Assembly (NCBI RefSeq): GCF_003024235.1
Contig: NZ_KZ679089.1
Location: 62,001 to 126,000, forward strand
Length of the DNA stretch: 64,000 bases
Source: Arenimonas caeni
GTDB lineage: Bacteria > Pseudomonadota > Gammaproteobacteria > Xanthomonadales > Xanthomonadaceae
Direction of reading: 5' to 3'
Shown here: piece by piece, positions 13,352 through 22,458 of the stretch
Layout of the letters: each line of letters starts with the position of its first letter
Position numbering within the stretch: the stretch's first letter is position 1
Made by a program: the position numbers and the translations under genes
Notes under the pieces: model-generated
What the model was told of the DNA's origin: nothing
Database searches by the model: none
What the model saw: only the letters and a program-made list of their open reading frames with translations

Positions 13352-14004
13352 ATGCCGCAGCAAAGCGATGCACTCGGGCAGTTCAGGGCGCGCCTCCTGG
13401 CCGAATGGCTCCCGGCCTTCGCAAATGACAGTAAGCGCGGTTACGGCGTCGAGGGATTCCGCGAGGATTCCATCTGCATCAGTGAGTTCGACGCGGTAAA
13501 TTTCCTGCGGGCGATGGACGGCGGACTCGTCGAGGACCTCGGCGGTGGTCGATACCGATGCGCCCAGAGCCGGGCCAACGAGCAGATCTTCTGGGAGGGC
13601 CCGAAAAGGGACAGCCCGCGAAGCATAACGCTCTGGCTGGAGCCCGTGATCACTATCGGCACGCTCGCGAGGCTTGCCTATGACTTGGGGTGGCCCGCAG
13701 AGCGATTGGGGATGCAGACCATCGACTATGCGTTCGACCTGGCTGCATACAGGGAAGGCGGGCAGCAAGGGCTGGTCATCGCTTGCGAGGTCAAGAAGAC
13801 CCAGGCCGAAGTTGATACCTGATCTCTGACCTGCAGTTCCACAGAGAGGAGCCGGAAGCCGGGCCGCGATCAAGCAAGCCGCGTCACCTGAATTCCTACA
13901 GGAAGTGGCTTTCCATGCGCAGGTGCCAGCCCTCCCTTCTGTGGGTCGTCGGGCCTGGTGCCTCGCCGGACTACACTTCGGCGATCCATCGCCATTTCGC
14001 GTAA
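13352..14004 (+). pseudogene. Frameshifted hypothetical, possible PD-(D/E)xK nuclease-like protein
   Basis: The first frame runs 13352-13822 and ends ACEVKKTQAEVDT-stop. From 13819 the next frame continues without a break as LISDLQFHREEPEAG... for about 61 codons to TAA at 14002-14004. Loss of one C in an ACC-CTG context explains this, giving an ancestral product of about 217 residues. DYAFDL near residue 128 followed by IACEVKK near 145 resembles the D...ExK core of PD-(D/E)xK nucleases; this is weak evidence and no function is claimed. Base composition is clearly lower in GC than the flanks and codon use is less biased, suggesting acquired DNA. A sequencing error is possible. Confidence 0.7.
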
Positions 14005-14138
14005 AGAGCCAGTGGAGTGTCTTCTCCCTTAGCGCGTTCGGTCAAGTACCAGGCAGTACGGGGACGAGGTTCTGGGCGGCTGTCCGTGAAGTTGCGTAAT
14101 CGCCTGCAGACCTGCGTGCCCCCATAGCGTTGCTAACT

Positions 14139-14978
14139 TCATTGGGCTCGCCACTCCCTCGGCGACACCCCACAAGCCCCACTAAACGCCCGCGACAACG
14201 CCGCCGCACTCCCATACCCCACCTGCTGCGCAATCCGCTCCAGCCCCTCGCCGCGCAGCAGCGCGTCCTTCGCCAGGGTGATGCGGTACTGCGCCAGGTA
14301 GGCTGCAGGCGTCTCCCCGACGACCTGCGCGAACACTTCTGCAAATCGACTACGCGACATCCCGGCGCGAGCGGCCAACGTTTCCAGCGTCCACGGGCTC
14401 GCGGGCTCGTCGTGCATGGCGACAAGGGCCTTTGCGAGCTGCGGGTGGCCCAGCCCCGCCAGCGGCCCGTCCTTGATGTGCCCGCTATCGAGCAGGTGCC
14501 GCAGCAGCAGCACCAGCACCGCGTCGAACAGGCGGTCCACCAGCACCTGGCGGCCGCAGCGCTGGGCGAAGGCTTCGTCGAACAGCAGGTCGAGCACGGG
14601 CGCGGCGCCGGGCAGGGCGGCCAGCGGCAGGCAGAGGAAGGGCGGCAGCGAGCGCGCGATGGGGTGGTGGGCGTCGCTGCGCACGGGCGCCGACACGGCG
14701 CCCCCAAAGGCGAGGTTGGCGCAGGCCATGTCGGCGCCCACGGTGGCGTCGCTGAGGAAGCGGTGCGCGAGCGGGCGCGGGTAGAACAGCAGGCTGGGTT
14801 CGTCCACGCGCACCACCTCGCCGGCGTGGCGCACCTCGAGCGGGCCGCGCCGCACCAGGTGCAGCTGCCCCAGGCCGTTGTCGTCGATGTCGGTGATGCC
14901 GCACAGCGGGCCGCTGTGGAACATCCGGGCGCTCACCGAGAAGCGGCTCAGCAGGCCCTGCAGGCGGTCGACGGCCAT
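14139..14978 (-). CDS. AraC-family transcriptional regulator with cupin-like sensor domain
   Basis: This 279-residue regulator has an N-terminal cupin-type ligand domain (about residues 1-180, with PSLLFYPRPLAHRF) and a C-terminal AraC double helix-turn-helix (about 190-279, with TLETLAARAGMSRSRFAEVF and IAQQVGYGSAAALSRAF). It is transcribed away from the AhpD-like gene at 15082, and the shared 103-base gap holds an 11-base palindrome (15004-15014, GACGA-A-TCGTC). Regulators of this subtype commonly control such a neighbouring redox gene; here that is inferred from the divergent layout. The inducer is unknown. Confidence 0.92.
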   Translation of the reverse strand: MAVDRLQGLLSRFSVSARMFHSGPLCGITDIDDNGLGQLHLVRRGPLEVRHAGEVVRVDEPSLLFYPRPLAHRFLSDATVGADMACANLAFGGAVSAPVRSDAHHPIARSLPPFLCLPLAALPGAAPVLDLLFDEAFAQRCGRQVLVDRLFDAVLVLLLRHLLDSGHIKDGPLAGLGHPQLAKALVAMHDEPASPWTLETLAARAGMSRSRFAEVFAQVVGETPAAYLAQYRITLAKDALLRGEGLERIAQQVGYGSAAALSRAFSGACGVSPREWRAQ

Positions 14979-15081
14979 TCCGGACGCTCCATCAAGAAAC
15001 GGGGACGAATCGTCACCAAGAGGCCGAGACTAGGCCCGATCCTGTGCTGGCGCAATTGGCGCCAACCACCCGGAGAGACCC

Positions 15082-15627
15082 ATGTCCCGCGTTCCCCTGC
15101 ACACCGCCGACACCGCCCCCGCCGCCAGCCAGCCGCTGCTGGCCCAGATCCACGGCGCGTTCGGCGCCACCCCGAACATGTTCCGCGCCGTGGCCAACTC
15201 GCCGGCCGCGCTGCAGCTGATGTGGACCGGGTTCGGCGCACTCGGCGGCGGCTCGCTGCCGGCGAAGTTGGGCGAGCAGGTCGCCGTCGCCATCGCCGAC
15301 CGCAACGCCTGCGAGTACTGCCTGGCCGCGCACACCGCCCTGGGCCGCAAGGCCGGCGCCAGCGCCGAAGAGATGGCCGAGGCCCAGGCCGGCCGCAGCA
15401 CCGACCCGAAGACGGCCGCCGCGCTCGCCTTCGCGCTCAAGGTGGTCGAGCGCCGCGCCGCGGTCGACGCCATCGACGTGCAGGCCCTGCGCAACGCCGG
15501 CTTCGACGACGAAGGCATCGTCGAGCTCATCGCCCACATCGCGCTCAACCTGTTCACCAACTACGTCAACGTGTCGCTCGCCGTGCCGGTGGACTTCCCG
15601 AAGGTGGCGCTGCGCAAGGCGGCGTGA
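15082..15627 (+). CDS. Carboxymuconolactone decarboxylase / AhpD-like family protein
   Basis: This 181-residue all-helical protein carries the AhpD-type redox motif CEYCLAAH (about residues 77-84), a CxxC followed by His. Proteins of this family act as alkylhydroperoxidases or related thiol-dependent enzymes. The N-terminal 'QIHGAFGATPNMFRAVA' is characteristic of the peroxidase-related subgroup. It is divergent from the AraC-type gene, which probably regulates it. No signal peptide is seen, so it should be cytosolic. Confidence 0.9.
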   Translation: MSRVPLHTADTAPAASQPLLAQIHGAFGATPNMFRAVANSPAALQLMWTGFGALGGGSLPAKLGEQVAVAIADRNACEYCLAAHTALGRKAGASAEEMAEAQAGRSTDPKTAAALAFALKVVERRAAVDAIDVQALRNAGFDDEGIVELIAHIALNLFTNYVNVSLAVPVDFPKVALRKAA

Positions 15628-15794
15628 TGCGTCCCGTCGCCGGCACGGCGCTCGTGCCGGCGACGGCTAGCAGCGCCCCAGCCAGTCGCCGTGCGCCAGG
15701 TGCGCGTCCACGGCGCTTCGCGCAAGGCTCACCGGCTGTGAGCGCCGCTTGCCGTGGCAAGTCCGATGCCAATCGCAGCCCGCCCGCGCAGGTT

Positions 15795-15810
15795 TTACAC
15801 ATCCGTGTAA
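15795..15810. promoter_or_regulatory. Inverted repeat upstream of the NtrC-type regulator gene
   Basis: TTACAC-ATCC-GTGTAA is a perfect 6-base inverted repeat with a 4-base spacer, in a locally AT-rich stretch about 90 bases before the ATG at 15898. It looks like an operator for a dimeric regulator; the cognate protein is unknown. Confidence 0.45.
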
Positions 15811-15897
15811 TATCGCCACGACGCCCCCGGAAACGCGATGCCTGTCGCCAATGCGCACCCGCGTTGGAGCAGACTGCCACTACCGGAGGTCGCTGCC

Positions 15898-17292
15898 ATG
15901 GCCCATCGCCCCGTCCTGCTGATCGTCGATGACGATGTAGGCTTCGTGCGGGCCGCCGCCGAGATCTCGGGCGGCCTGGGGTTCGACGTCGTCATCGCCG
16001 GCAGCCTCGCCCAGGCTCGGCTGCGCCTGCGCGAACACGCCTTCGACGTCGCCCTCGTCGATCTGTCCCTGCCAGACGGCAGCGGCCTGGAGCTGCTCGA
16101 GCACCTCGACCTCGGCGGCCGCACCCAGGTGATCCTGATCACCGGCCACCCCACGGTGGAGTCGGCGCTCAAGGCCATGCACCTGCCGATCGTCGACTAC
16201 GTGGTCAAGCCGCTGCAGGTCGCCCGGTTCCGCCAGCTGCTGCAGACGGCCGCCGCCCGCCAGCCCGCCAGCGAGCCGGCACCCAGCGAACCCTGGCACG
16301 GCCTGGCCGGCCCGTCGCCGGCCATGGATGCCGTGCGCCGGCAGGTGCGCCGGGTGGCGCCCACCGACGCCTCGGTCTTCCTCGAGGGCGAAAGCGGCAC
16401 CGGCAAGGAACTGGTGGCCGCCGCCATCCACGCCGAGAGCGGACGCGACGGTGCCTTCGTCGCCTTCAACTGCGGCGCGGTGCCGGCCGACCTGCTCAGC
16501 AGCCAGCTGTTCGGCCACGAGCGCGGCAGCTTCACCGGCGCCAACGCGCGGCACCTGGGCCTGTTCGAGCAGGCCCAGGGCGGCACGCTCTTCCTCGACG
16601 AGATCGGCGAGATGCCCGTGCACCTGCAGGTGCACTTGCTGCGCGCGCTGGAAACCCGGCGCATCCGCCGGGTCGGCGGCAGCGAGGACATCCACCTCGA
16701 CGTGCGCGTGGTGTCGGCCACCAACCGCCCGCACGGCGAGGCCATCGCCGCCGGCCGGTTGCGCGAGGACCTCTACTACCGGCTGGCGGAATTCCCGATG
16801 TCGGTGCCGCCGCTGCGCGACCGGCCGATGGACATCCTGCCGATCGCCCAGCTCTTCCTCGACCGGCTCAACCGCCGCTGCGGCACCCAGCGCGTGCTCA
16901 CCCGCGAGGGCGCCGACCGGCTCACGCGCTACCGCTGGCCGGGCAACATCCGCGAGCTCAAGAACATCATCCAGCGCGCCTACATCCTGGCCGACGGCGA
17001 CCTGGTGACGCCGGGCCTGCCGCTCGACGACGCCGCGCCCGCGTCCGAGACCGCCAGCACCATCACCTTCGCGGTCGGCACGCCGCTGCACGAAATCGAG
17101 CGGCGCATGCTGTTCAAGACCCTGGCCTACTTCGACAACAACAAGTCCAGGGCGGCGCAGGTGCTGGGCATCGCCACCAAGACGCTCTACAACCGCCTCA
17201 ACAGCTACCAGGCCGAGCCGGCCGGCCAGCCTGCGCTGGGCGAAGGCTTCGAGGACGCCGAGGCAGGGGAGGCCGATGGAGACCGCACCTGA
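15898..17292 (+). CDS. Sigma-54-dependent NtrC-family response regulator
   Basis: This 464-residue regulator has a receiver domain (about residues 1-120; acidic LIVDDD, phospho-Asp in VALVDLSLPDGSG), an AAA+ sigma-54 interaction domain (about 140-370; Walker A GESGTGKE, sigma-54 loop GSFTGA with Ser for the usual Ala) and a Fis-type helix-turn-helix at the end (SRAAQVLGIATKTLYNRL). I place the start at 15898 because GGAGGT lies seven bases upstream; the in-frame ATG at 15838 has no such site. The 3' end overlaps the next gene by 17 bases. No histidine kinase with an ATPase domain lies nearby, only the small H-box protein. Confidence 0.92.
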   Translation: MAHRPVLLIVDDDVGFVRAAAEISGGLGFDVVIAGSLAQARLRLREHAFDVALVDLSLPDGSGLELLEHLDLGGRTQVILITGHPTVESALKAMHLPIVDYVVKPLQVARFRQLLQTAAARQPASEPAPSEPWHGLAGPSPAMDAVRRQVRRVAPTDASVFLEGESGTGKELVAAAIHAESGRDGAFVAFNCGAVPADLLSSQLFGHERGSFTGANARHLGLFEQAQGGTLFLDEIGEMPVHLQVHLLRALETRRIRRVGGSEDIHLDVRVVSATNRPHGEAIAAGRLREDLYYRLAEFPMSVPPLRDRPMDILPIAQLFLDRLNRRCGTQRVLTREGADRLTRYRWPGNIRELKNIIQRAYILADGDLVTPGLPLDDAAPASETASTITFAVGTPLHEIERRMLFKTLAYFDNNKSRAAQVLGIATKTLYNRLNSYQAEPAGQPALGEGFEDAEAGEADGDRT

Positions 17293-17773
17293 GCTGGCCC
17301 GCCTGTTCCCACCCGTCCTGCGCGCCTGGCTGGCGGCGCGCGGCTGCGAGGACGCCCGCTGGGTGCCGGCGGGCGAGCGCCCGCCCGCGCCCGAAGGCAG
17401 CCGCGTGTTCGACTTCCCCATCGACCTGCCGGGCAGCCCGCTGCGCTGGCTGGTGCTGCGCCTGCACTTCGCGCCGGGCTGCGGCCTGTCGCCCGACGAG
17501 CGCGGGCGCGTGGCCACCTACCTGGGCGCGCTGGCGCCGTTCCTGGCCGGCTGGTCGCCGGCCACCCGCGACCCGTGGGTGACGCTCTCGCGCGAGACGC
17601 TGATCGTGGTGGAGCACCAGGTGCGCAACTTCCTCAACTCGCTGCTCATGAACGCCGCGGTGCTCAGCCTGCACGCGGGCGGGGACGGGCCCGACCCGGT
17701 GCTCGAGCAGATCGAGAGCGACGGCCAGCGCTGCCTGGACGTGGTGCGGCAACTGCTGCATCCGCCGGCCTGA
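17276..17773 (+). CDS. Small H-box (DHp-like) protein overlapping the NtrC-type gene
   Basis: I do not recognise a named family for this 165-residue protein. Residues 112-131 (VEHQVRNFLNSLLMNAAVLS) resemble the histidine-kinase H-box, with His114 followed by R-N-x-L spacing, and a second helix follows to the end as in a DHp hairpin. There is no ATPase domain, no membrane segment and no room for one. The start lies 17 bases inside the upstream regulator gene, so the two are made together. It could be a histidine phosphotransfer or docking protein for the receiver domain, or a degenerate kinase fragment. The N-terminal 90 residues are unassigned. Confidence 0.7.
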   Translation: METAPELARLFPPVLRAWLAARGCEDARWVPAGERPPAPEGSRVFDFPIDLPGSPLRWLVLRLHFAPGCGLSPDERGRVATYLGALAPFLAGWSPATRDPWVTLSRETLIVVEHQVRNFLNSLLMNAAVLSLHAGGDGPDPVLEQIESDGQRCLDVVRQLLHPPA

Positions 17774-17780
17774 GCCGCGC

Positions 17781-18704
17781 TCAATGCCGCGCCCGGCGGC
17801 GGTCGAGCAGCAGCGGCCGGGCGTCGAAGCGCTGCAGCCGGCCGATGTCGGGGTGGCGCGGGTTGGCCAGGAGGTTGTACTCGCCCGGGCACACCGGACT
17901 GGGCACGCGCAGCAGCACCGATTCGCGCTGCGAGGCCCAGCGCACCACGTCGCGGCGCAGGCGCGCCACCGTCATCATGTCGCCGTCGGCGGCCACGCCC
18001 TCGAGCGCACGCATCAGGTGTGGCGCGAACGCCAGCCGCACCAGGCAGCGCGGCTCGTCCTCGGCGAAGCCGTGCAGGGTGAGCGCGTCGAGCGCCGCCA
18101 GCGCCGGGCTGGCGGCCAGCGACAGCGCCGGCATGTCGGTCGGCAGCCAGCGCTCCTGCCCGCGCGTGTGCCAGTCGGAGATCGACAGGCTGGCCATCGA
18201 GGCGCGCAGCACGACGAAGGCGGGCACCAGCTCGAGGTCGAGCAGGGGCGTGGATTCGTCGTCGTCCGATTCCAGCGCCTCGTCCAGGCCCGCCGGCAGC
18301 GGGTCGTCGCCCGACAGGTAGGACCAGGCCGCCATCACGCGGCGCCGCGCCTGCGGCCAGGGCAGCGCCGACAGCGTGCCCAGGTCGGCCCATTGCAACT
18401 CCAGTTCCCACTCCACGCTGGGGTCGAGCGCGCCGCCGTAGGCCGCGTGCGACAGGCAGGCGAGCGCGTAGGCCGGCGCGGCGTCTTCCCAGCTCGCGCC
18501 TTCCTCGGCGAGCTGGGCATGGTGCCACTGGGCAAACGCCGGGAAGCCGGACGGCATGCGCGTCATGCCCTGGAGTGGCAGGAATTTCGCGACGAAGTCG
18601 GATTCCACCGACAACACGTCCTGCATCGCACGGCGCAGGCCGTCCGGCCCCGGCGGGGGGACAGGCGGGGAGGGGGCATCAAGGACAATCGCTTGCTCGA
18701 TCAT
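17781..18704 (-). CDS. Uncharacterised 307-residue protein
   Basis: I cannot assign this protein. The ATG at 18704 is preceded by GGAG at a good distance; the longer upstream reading is less likely. The N-terminus holds a proline-rich stretch (SPPVPPPGP), followed by a mostly helical, Trp- and Leu-rich body with an acidic patch (ESDDDEST, about residue 166). No signal peptide, membrane segment or catalytic motif is evident. It converges on the H-box gene with only seven bases between stops and is transcribed away from selO. Codon use matches its neighbours, so it looks like a real gene. Confidence 0.7.
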   Translation of the reverse strand: MIEQAIVLDAPSPPVPPPGPDGLRRAMQDVLSVESDFVAKFLPLQGMTRMPSGFPAFAQWHHAQLAEEGASWEDAAPAYALACLSHAAYGGALDPSVEWELELQWADLGTLSALPWPQARRRVMAAWSYLSGDDPLPAGLDEALESDDDESTPLLDLELVPAFVVLRASMASLSISDWHTRGQERWLPTDMPALSLAASPALAALDALTLHGFAEDEPRCLVRLAFAPHLMRALEGVAADGDMMTVARLRRDVVRWASQRESVLLRVPSPVCPGEYNLLANPRHPDIGRLQRFDARPLLLDRRRARH

Positions 18705-18867
18705 GGTCGTCTCCAGGCGACGGGGTGGTCTGCCTGGAGTGCTGCACGAAGCTTGCCAAGCCCGGGAGGCCCGTTTCATGCGGGTTTCGCGCGTGCGCAA
18801 CGGGTAAATGCTGCAAACACCGTGGCGCGTTTCCCCGGCTTCACGGCCCGCGGGTGATACTGCGTGC

Positions 18868-20304
18868 ATGTTCGAACACACCTACGCCGCGCTCGGCGAA
18901 GACTTCGCCGCCCCGGCCCGGCCCATGCCGGTGGCCGCGCCGCGCCTTCTCGCCTGGAACGCGCCGCTGGCCGACGCGCTGGGCCTGCCGGCCGCCTGGC
19001 AGGCGCAGGCCGCGCAGCTGTTTTCCGGCAACACGCTGCCCGAGGGCGCAGAGCCGGTGGCGCTGGCCTACGCGGGCCACCAGTTCGGCCATTTCGTGCC
19101 GCGGCTCGGCGACGGCCGGGCCATCCTGCTCGGCGAGTGGCTGGCGCCCGACGGCCGTCGCGTCGACCTGCAGCTCAAGGGCGCCGGGCCCACGGCGTTC
19201 TCGCGCCGCGGCGACGGCCGCGCGGCGATCGGGCCGGTGCTGCGCGAGTTCCTGGTCAGCGAGGCCATGCACGCGCTCGGCGTTCCCAGCACGCGTTCGC
19301 TGGCGGCGGTGGCCACCGGCGACGTGGTGGTGCGCGACGAGATCCTGCCCGGCGCCGTGCTCGCCCGCGTCGCCGCCAGCCACGTGCGCGTGGGCACCTT
19401 CCAGTACTTCGCCGCGCGCGGCGAGGACGCCGCGGTGCGCGCGCTGGCCGACCACGTCATCGCGCGGCACTACCCGCCGGTGGCCGCGGCCGAAGATCGC
19501 TACCTGGCACTGCTCGAAGCGGTGGCGGCGCGGCAGGCGGCGCTGGTGGCGAAATGGATGCACGTGGGCTTCATCCACGGCGTCATGAACACCGACAACA
19601 TGGCCGTGTCCGGCGAAACCATCGACTACGGGCCCTGCGCCTTCCTCGACGAGTACCACCCGGCCAAGGTCTTCAGTTCGATCGACCGCAACGGGCGCTA
19701 CGCCTACGGCAACCAGCCGCCGATCGCGCAGTGGAACCTGGCGCGGCTGGCCGAGTGCCTGCTGCCGCTGTTCGCGCGCCAGGGCGACGAGGGCGTGGCC
19801 GATGCGCGGGCGGTGATCGAGGGTTTCGCCGGCCTGTACCAGCGCGCCTGGCTCGAGGGGCTGCGCCCGAAGCTGGGGCTGGCCGCGGCCGGCGACGACG
19901 ACGAGGCGCTGGGCCGCGACTTCCTGGCGGCGCTGCAGGCCGTGGAGGCCGACTACACGCTGTCCTTCCATGCCCTGGCGGCGGCACTGGACGGCGAGGC
20001 CGCCGGGCTGCCGCGCACGCCGGCGATGGATGCCTGGCGCGCGCGCTGGCAGGCGCGGCTGGCCGCGGAAGGGCGGCCGGCGGAAGCCGTGCGTTCGACG
20101 CTGCGCGCCGCCAACCCGGCGGTGATCCCGCGCAACCACCAGGTCGAGGCGGCGCTTGGCGCCGCCGCCGCGGGCGACCTGCAGCCCTTCGAGGCCCTGC
20201 TGGCCGCCGTGCGCCGGCCGTTCGACGACGGCCCGGCGCAGCAGCCGTTCATGGCGCCGCCCGATCCCGGGCAGCGCGTACTGCAGACTTTCTGCGGAAC
20301 CTGA
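18868..20304 (+). CDS. selO: Protein adenylyltransferase SelO (YdiU/UPF0061)
   Basis: SelO is a pseudokinase-fold enzyme that transfers AMP from ATP to protein Ser, Thr or Tyr in redox homeostasis. The 478-residue product has the family hallmarks AYAGHQFGHFVPRLGDGRA, LKGAGPTAFSRRGDGR, MHVGFIHGVMNTDNMAVSG and DYGPCAFLDEY, including the Asn and Asp expected to bind metal. The C-terminus TFCGT keeps the conserved Cys that is selenocysteine in animals. I start at 18868 (MFEHTYAALGE), as in homologues; an in-frame ATG at 18808 would add 20 unlikely residues. Confidence 0.96.
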   Translation: MFEHTYAALGEDFAAPARPMPVAAPRLLAWNAPLADALGLPAAWQAQAAQLFSGNTLPEGAEPVALAYAGHQFGHFVPRLGDGRAILLGEWLAPDGRRVDLQLKGAGPTAFSRRGDGRAAIGPVLREFLVSEAMHALGVPSTRSLAAVATGDVVVRDEILPGAVLARVAASHVRVGTFQYFAARGEDAAVRALADHVIARHYPPVAAAEDRYLALLEAVAARQAALVAKWMHVGFIHGVMNTDNMAVSGETIDYGPCAFLDEYHPAKVFSSIDRNGRYAYGNQPPIAQWNLARLAECLLPLFARQGDEGVADARAVIEGFAGLYQRAWLEGLRPKLGLAAAGDDDEALGRDFLAALQAVEADYTLSFHALAAALDGEAAGLPRTPAMDAWRARWQARLAAEGRPAEAVRSTLRAANPAVIPRNHQVEAALGAAAAGDLQPFEALLAAVRRPFDDGPAQQPFMAPPDPGQRVLQTFCGT

Positions 20305-20314
20305 GCCGCGCGCC

Positions 20315-20737
20315 TCAGCGCACGACCAGCACCGGCACGTTGCTCTGCGAGAGCACCTTGGCCGCCACCGAGCCCAGCAGCGCGCTGCTCAGCGCCGTGC
20401 GCCCGTGCGAGCCCATGATCACCAGGTCGAACTTGCCGGCCTTGGCGGCCTTGATGATCGCCGGCGCGGCATCGTCCACCGCGGTCTTCTCGGTGAACTC
20501 GAGCTTGGCGCGGCGCAGCGCGGTGCGCGAGGGCTTCAGGGCGAAGTCGTGGTTGCCCTGGTGGTACTTGCGGGTGCCTTCGAGGCCGAGTTCGGCCGCC
20601 ACGCGGCGCATCAGCGGCACGTCGGCGTGCATCAGCACCAGGGTCGGCGGCTCGACCATCGACTTGGCCAGGTGGATGGCCACCTTCGTGGCTTCCTGCG
20701 CCGCCTTGCTTCCGTCAACCGCCAGCAGGATCTTCAT
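20315..20737 (-). CDS. Universal stress protein (UspA family)
   Basis: This 140-residue single-domain Usp begins ILLAVDGSKAAQEA and has the nucleotide-binding signature GSHGRTALSSALLGS near residues 109-123, so it is of the ATP-binding type. Proteins of this family are induced by starvation and stress and act in the cytosol. It converges on selO with ten bases between stops. The basic middle (EGTRKYHQGNHDF, SRTALRRAKLEF) is typical of family members from this group of bacteria. No operon partner is evident. Confidence 0.93.
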   Translation of the reverse strand: MKILLAVDGSKAAQEATKVAIHLAKSMVEPPTLVLMHADVPLMRRVAAELGLEGTRKYHQGNHDFALKPSRTALRRAKLEFTEKTAVDDAAPAIIKAAKAGKFDLVIMGSHGRTALSSALLGSVAAKVLSQSNVPVLVVR

Positions 20738-20806
20738 GGTCTCGCGTCTCCGTCAGGGTGTCCTGCGTACAGATTACCCCGGCGGCGCCCGCGCGCCGAA
20801 TCCTGC

Positions 20807-21577
20807 TCAGCGCATCGGGCGGCCGGGCACCAGGCGCAGGTGCCGGTACGCCTGCCGGACCGGCGCCGGCCCGAAGCTGACCTGGTCGCGGCCGGCGTCC
20901 TTGGCCTGGTAGAGGGCGTCGTCGGCCCGGCCCAGCCAGCGCTGCCAGTCATCGTCCGGGGCCAGGGTGGCCGGCTCGCCCAGGGCCAGGTGCGTGCGCG
21001 CGGCGTCGTCGATCTCGCCCTCCAGGCTGCGGCGGTTGCCCAGGCCGGTCAGGGGGTCGCGGGACGCAAGCTGCTCGAGCTTGCCGCGCTGGTTCTCGGT
21101 CAGGCTGGCGAAGATGTAGGCGTACATCATCACCAGCAGCGTGCTGACCAGGAAGGCGGTGGCGGGCATGAAGCCGCCCAGGTTGCCGAACGCGAGCTGG
21201 GCGGCCACCAGCACCAGGCTGCAGGTCACCGCCAGCCAGCGCGGCGCCAGCACGAAGTTGGCCAGGACCACCGCATACGCCCAGAACTGGCTGGTGGTGC
21301 CGACGGTTTCGGTCAGCAGCGCGCCGGTCGCCGACACGCCGACGGCGAGCACCTTGCCCACCAGCTCGCTGCGACCGGTGCGCCAGGCGTAGAGCACGCC
21401 GCCGGAGATCAGCAGCACCAGCACCGTGTCCAGCCCCGCCGCCACCCACTCGCTGTTGAGCGCGCGCATGAACGCGAACGGCGTGATCCCGGCGACCGCC
21501 AGCACGCCGAACATCAGGATCATCGCCAGCCTGGCGTCGGTGCCGATGTGGTGGACGAGTTTGTCGCGCAGGCTCAT
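20807..21577 (-). CDS. Membrane GGDEF-type protein lacking its catalytic core
   Basis: This 256-residue protein has about five membrane helices (residues 15-165), a short linker, and then the start of a GGDEF domain ([19 protein letters not shown]). Some 15 residues later it jumps to the very end of such a domain ([20 protein letters not shown]). The segment that should carry the metal-binding Asp, the GG[D/E]EF loop and the inhibitory site, about 85-90 residues, is absent. The frame is kept. It cannot be a diguanylate cyclase. It may be a decaying gene or a membrane protein with a vestigial tail. Codon use is normal. Confidence 0.85.
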   Translation of the reverse strand: MSLRDKLVHHIGTDARLAMILMFGVLAVAGITPFAFMRALNSEWVAAGLDTVLVLLISGGVLYAWRTGRSELVGKVLAVGVSATGALLTETVGTTSQFWAYAVVLANFVLAPRWLAVTCSLVLVAAQLAFGNLGGFMPATAFLVSTLLVMMYAYIFASLTENQRGKLEQLASRDPLTGLGNRRSLEGEIDDAARTHLALGEPATLAPDDDWQRWLGRADDALYQAKDAGRDQVSFGPAPVRQAYRHLRLVPGRPMR

Positions 21578-21696
21578 GGCCCGACTGTGCGTCGCGGCGC
21601 GGCCCGCGGACTGCGAACCGGATCAGGAATCCGCGATGGCCGGCGTGGCCGGATGCTGGATTTGTGCGGCCCCGCACATCCCCGCCGGGGCCCGCC

Positions 21697-22458
21697 TCAG
21701 GACTTAAGCCGCCAGCCGCTCAGGAAAATGGCCCGCACCGCGAGCAGGCACAGCAGCAGGAAGCCGATGATGGCCGCGAAGCTCACCACCACGTCCACGT
21801 CCGACTGCCCGAAGAAGCTCCAGCGGAAGCCGCTGATCAGGTAAACCACCGGGTTGAGCAGCGCGATCTTCTGCCACACCGGCGGCAGCATGTCGATCGA
21901 GTAGAACGCGCCGCCCAGGAAGGTCAGCGGCGTCATCACCATCAGCGGGATCACCTGCAGCTTCTGGAAGTCGGTGGCCCACAGGCCGATGATGAAGCCG
22001 AACAGGCTGAAGCTCACCGCCGTGAGCACCAGGAACAGGGCCATCGCCAGCGGGTGGGCGATCTCGTAGTCGACGAAGAAGCGGGCCGTGAGCAGGATCA
22101 GCAGGCCCAGCACCACCGACTTGGTGGCCGCCGCGCCGACGTAGCCCAGCACCGCCTCCACCCAGCCCACCGGCGCCGACAGCAGCTCGAAGATGGTGCC
22201 GGCCCACTTGGGCATGTAGATGCCGAAGGCGGCGTTGGAGATCGACTCGTTGAGCAGCGAGAGCATGATCAGGCCGGGGATGATGAAGGCCCCGTAGCTC
22301 ACCCCGCCCACTTCGCCCATGCGCGCGCCGATGGCGGCGCCGAACACCACGAAGTACAGCGAGGTGGTGAGCACCGGCGAGACGATCGACTCGCCCAGCG
22401 TGCGGAAGGTGCGCGCCATCTCGAAGCGGTAGATGGCGCTGACGGCGTGCCAGTTCAT
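21697..22458 (-). CDS. ABC-2 type transporter permease
   Basis: This 253-residue permease has six predicted membrane helices and the ABC-2 family features [30 protein letters not shown] and [17 protein letters not shown]. It starts inside the stop of the ATPase gene (four-base overlap), so the two make one exporter, probably as a 2+2 complex. The close relation to YadH/NodJ-type permeases suggests drug or polysaccharide-type export, but the substrate cannot be read from the sequence. Confidence 0.93.
   Translation of the reverse strand: MNWHAVSAIYRFEMARTFRTLGESIVSPVLTTSLYFVVFGAAIGARMGEVGGVSYGAFIIPGLIMLSLLNESISNAAFGIYMPKWAGTIFELLSAPVGWVEAVLGYVGAAATKSVVLGLLILLTARFFVDYEIAHPLAMALFLVLTAVSFSLFGFIIGLWATDFQKLQVIPLMVMTPLTFLGGAFYSIDMLPPVWQKIALLNPVVYLISGFRWSFFGQSDVDVVVSFAAIIGFLLLCLLAVRAIFLSGWRLKS

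Noticed and set aside
15838-15897. Earlier ATG for the NtrC-type regulator
   Set aside because: It lacks a ribosome binding site and adds 20 residues ahead of a receiver domain. The ATG at 15898 follows GGAGGT at good spacing.
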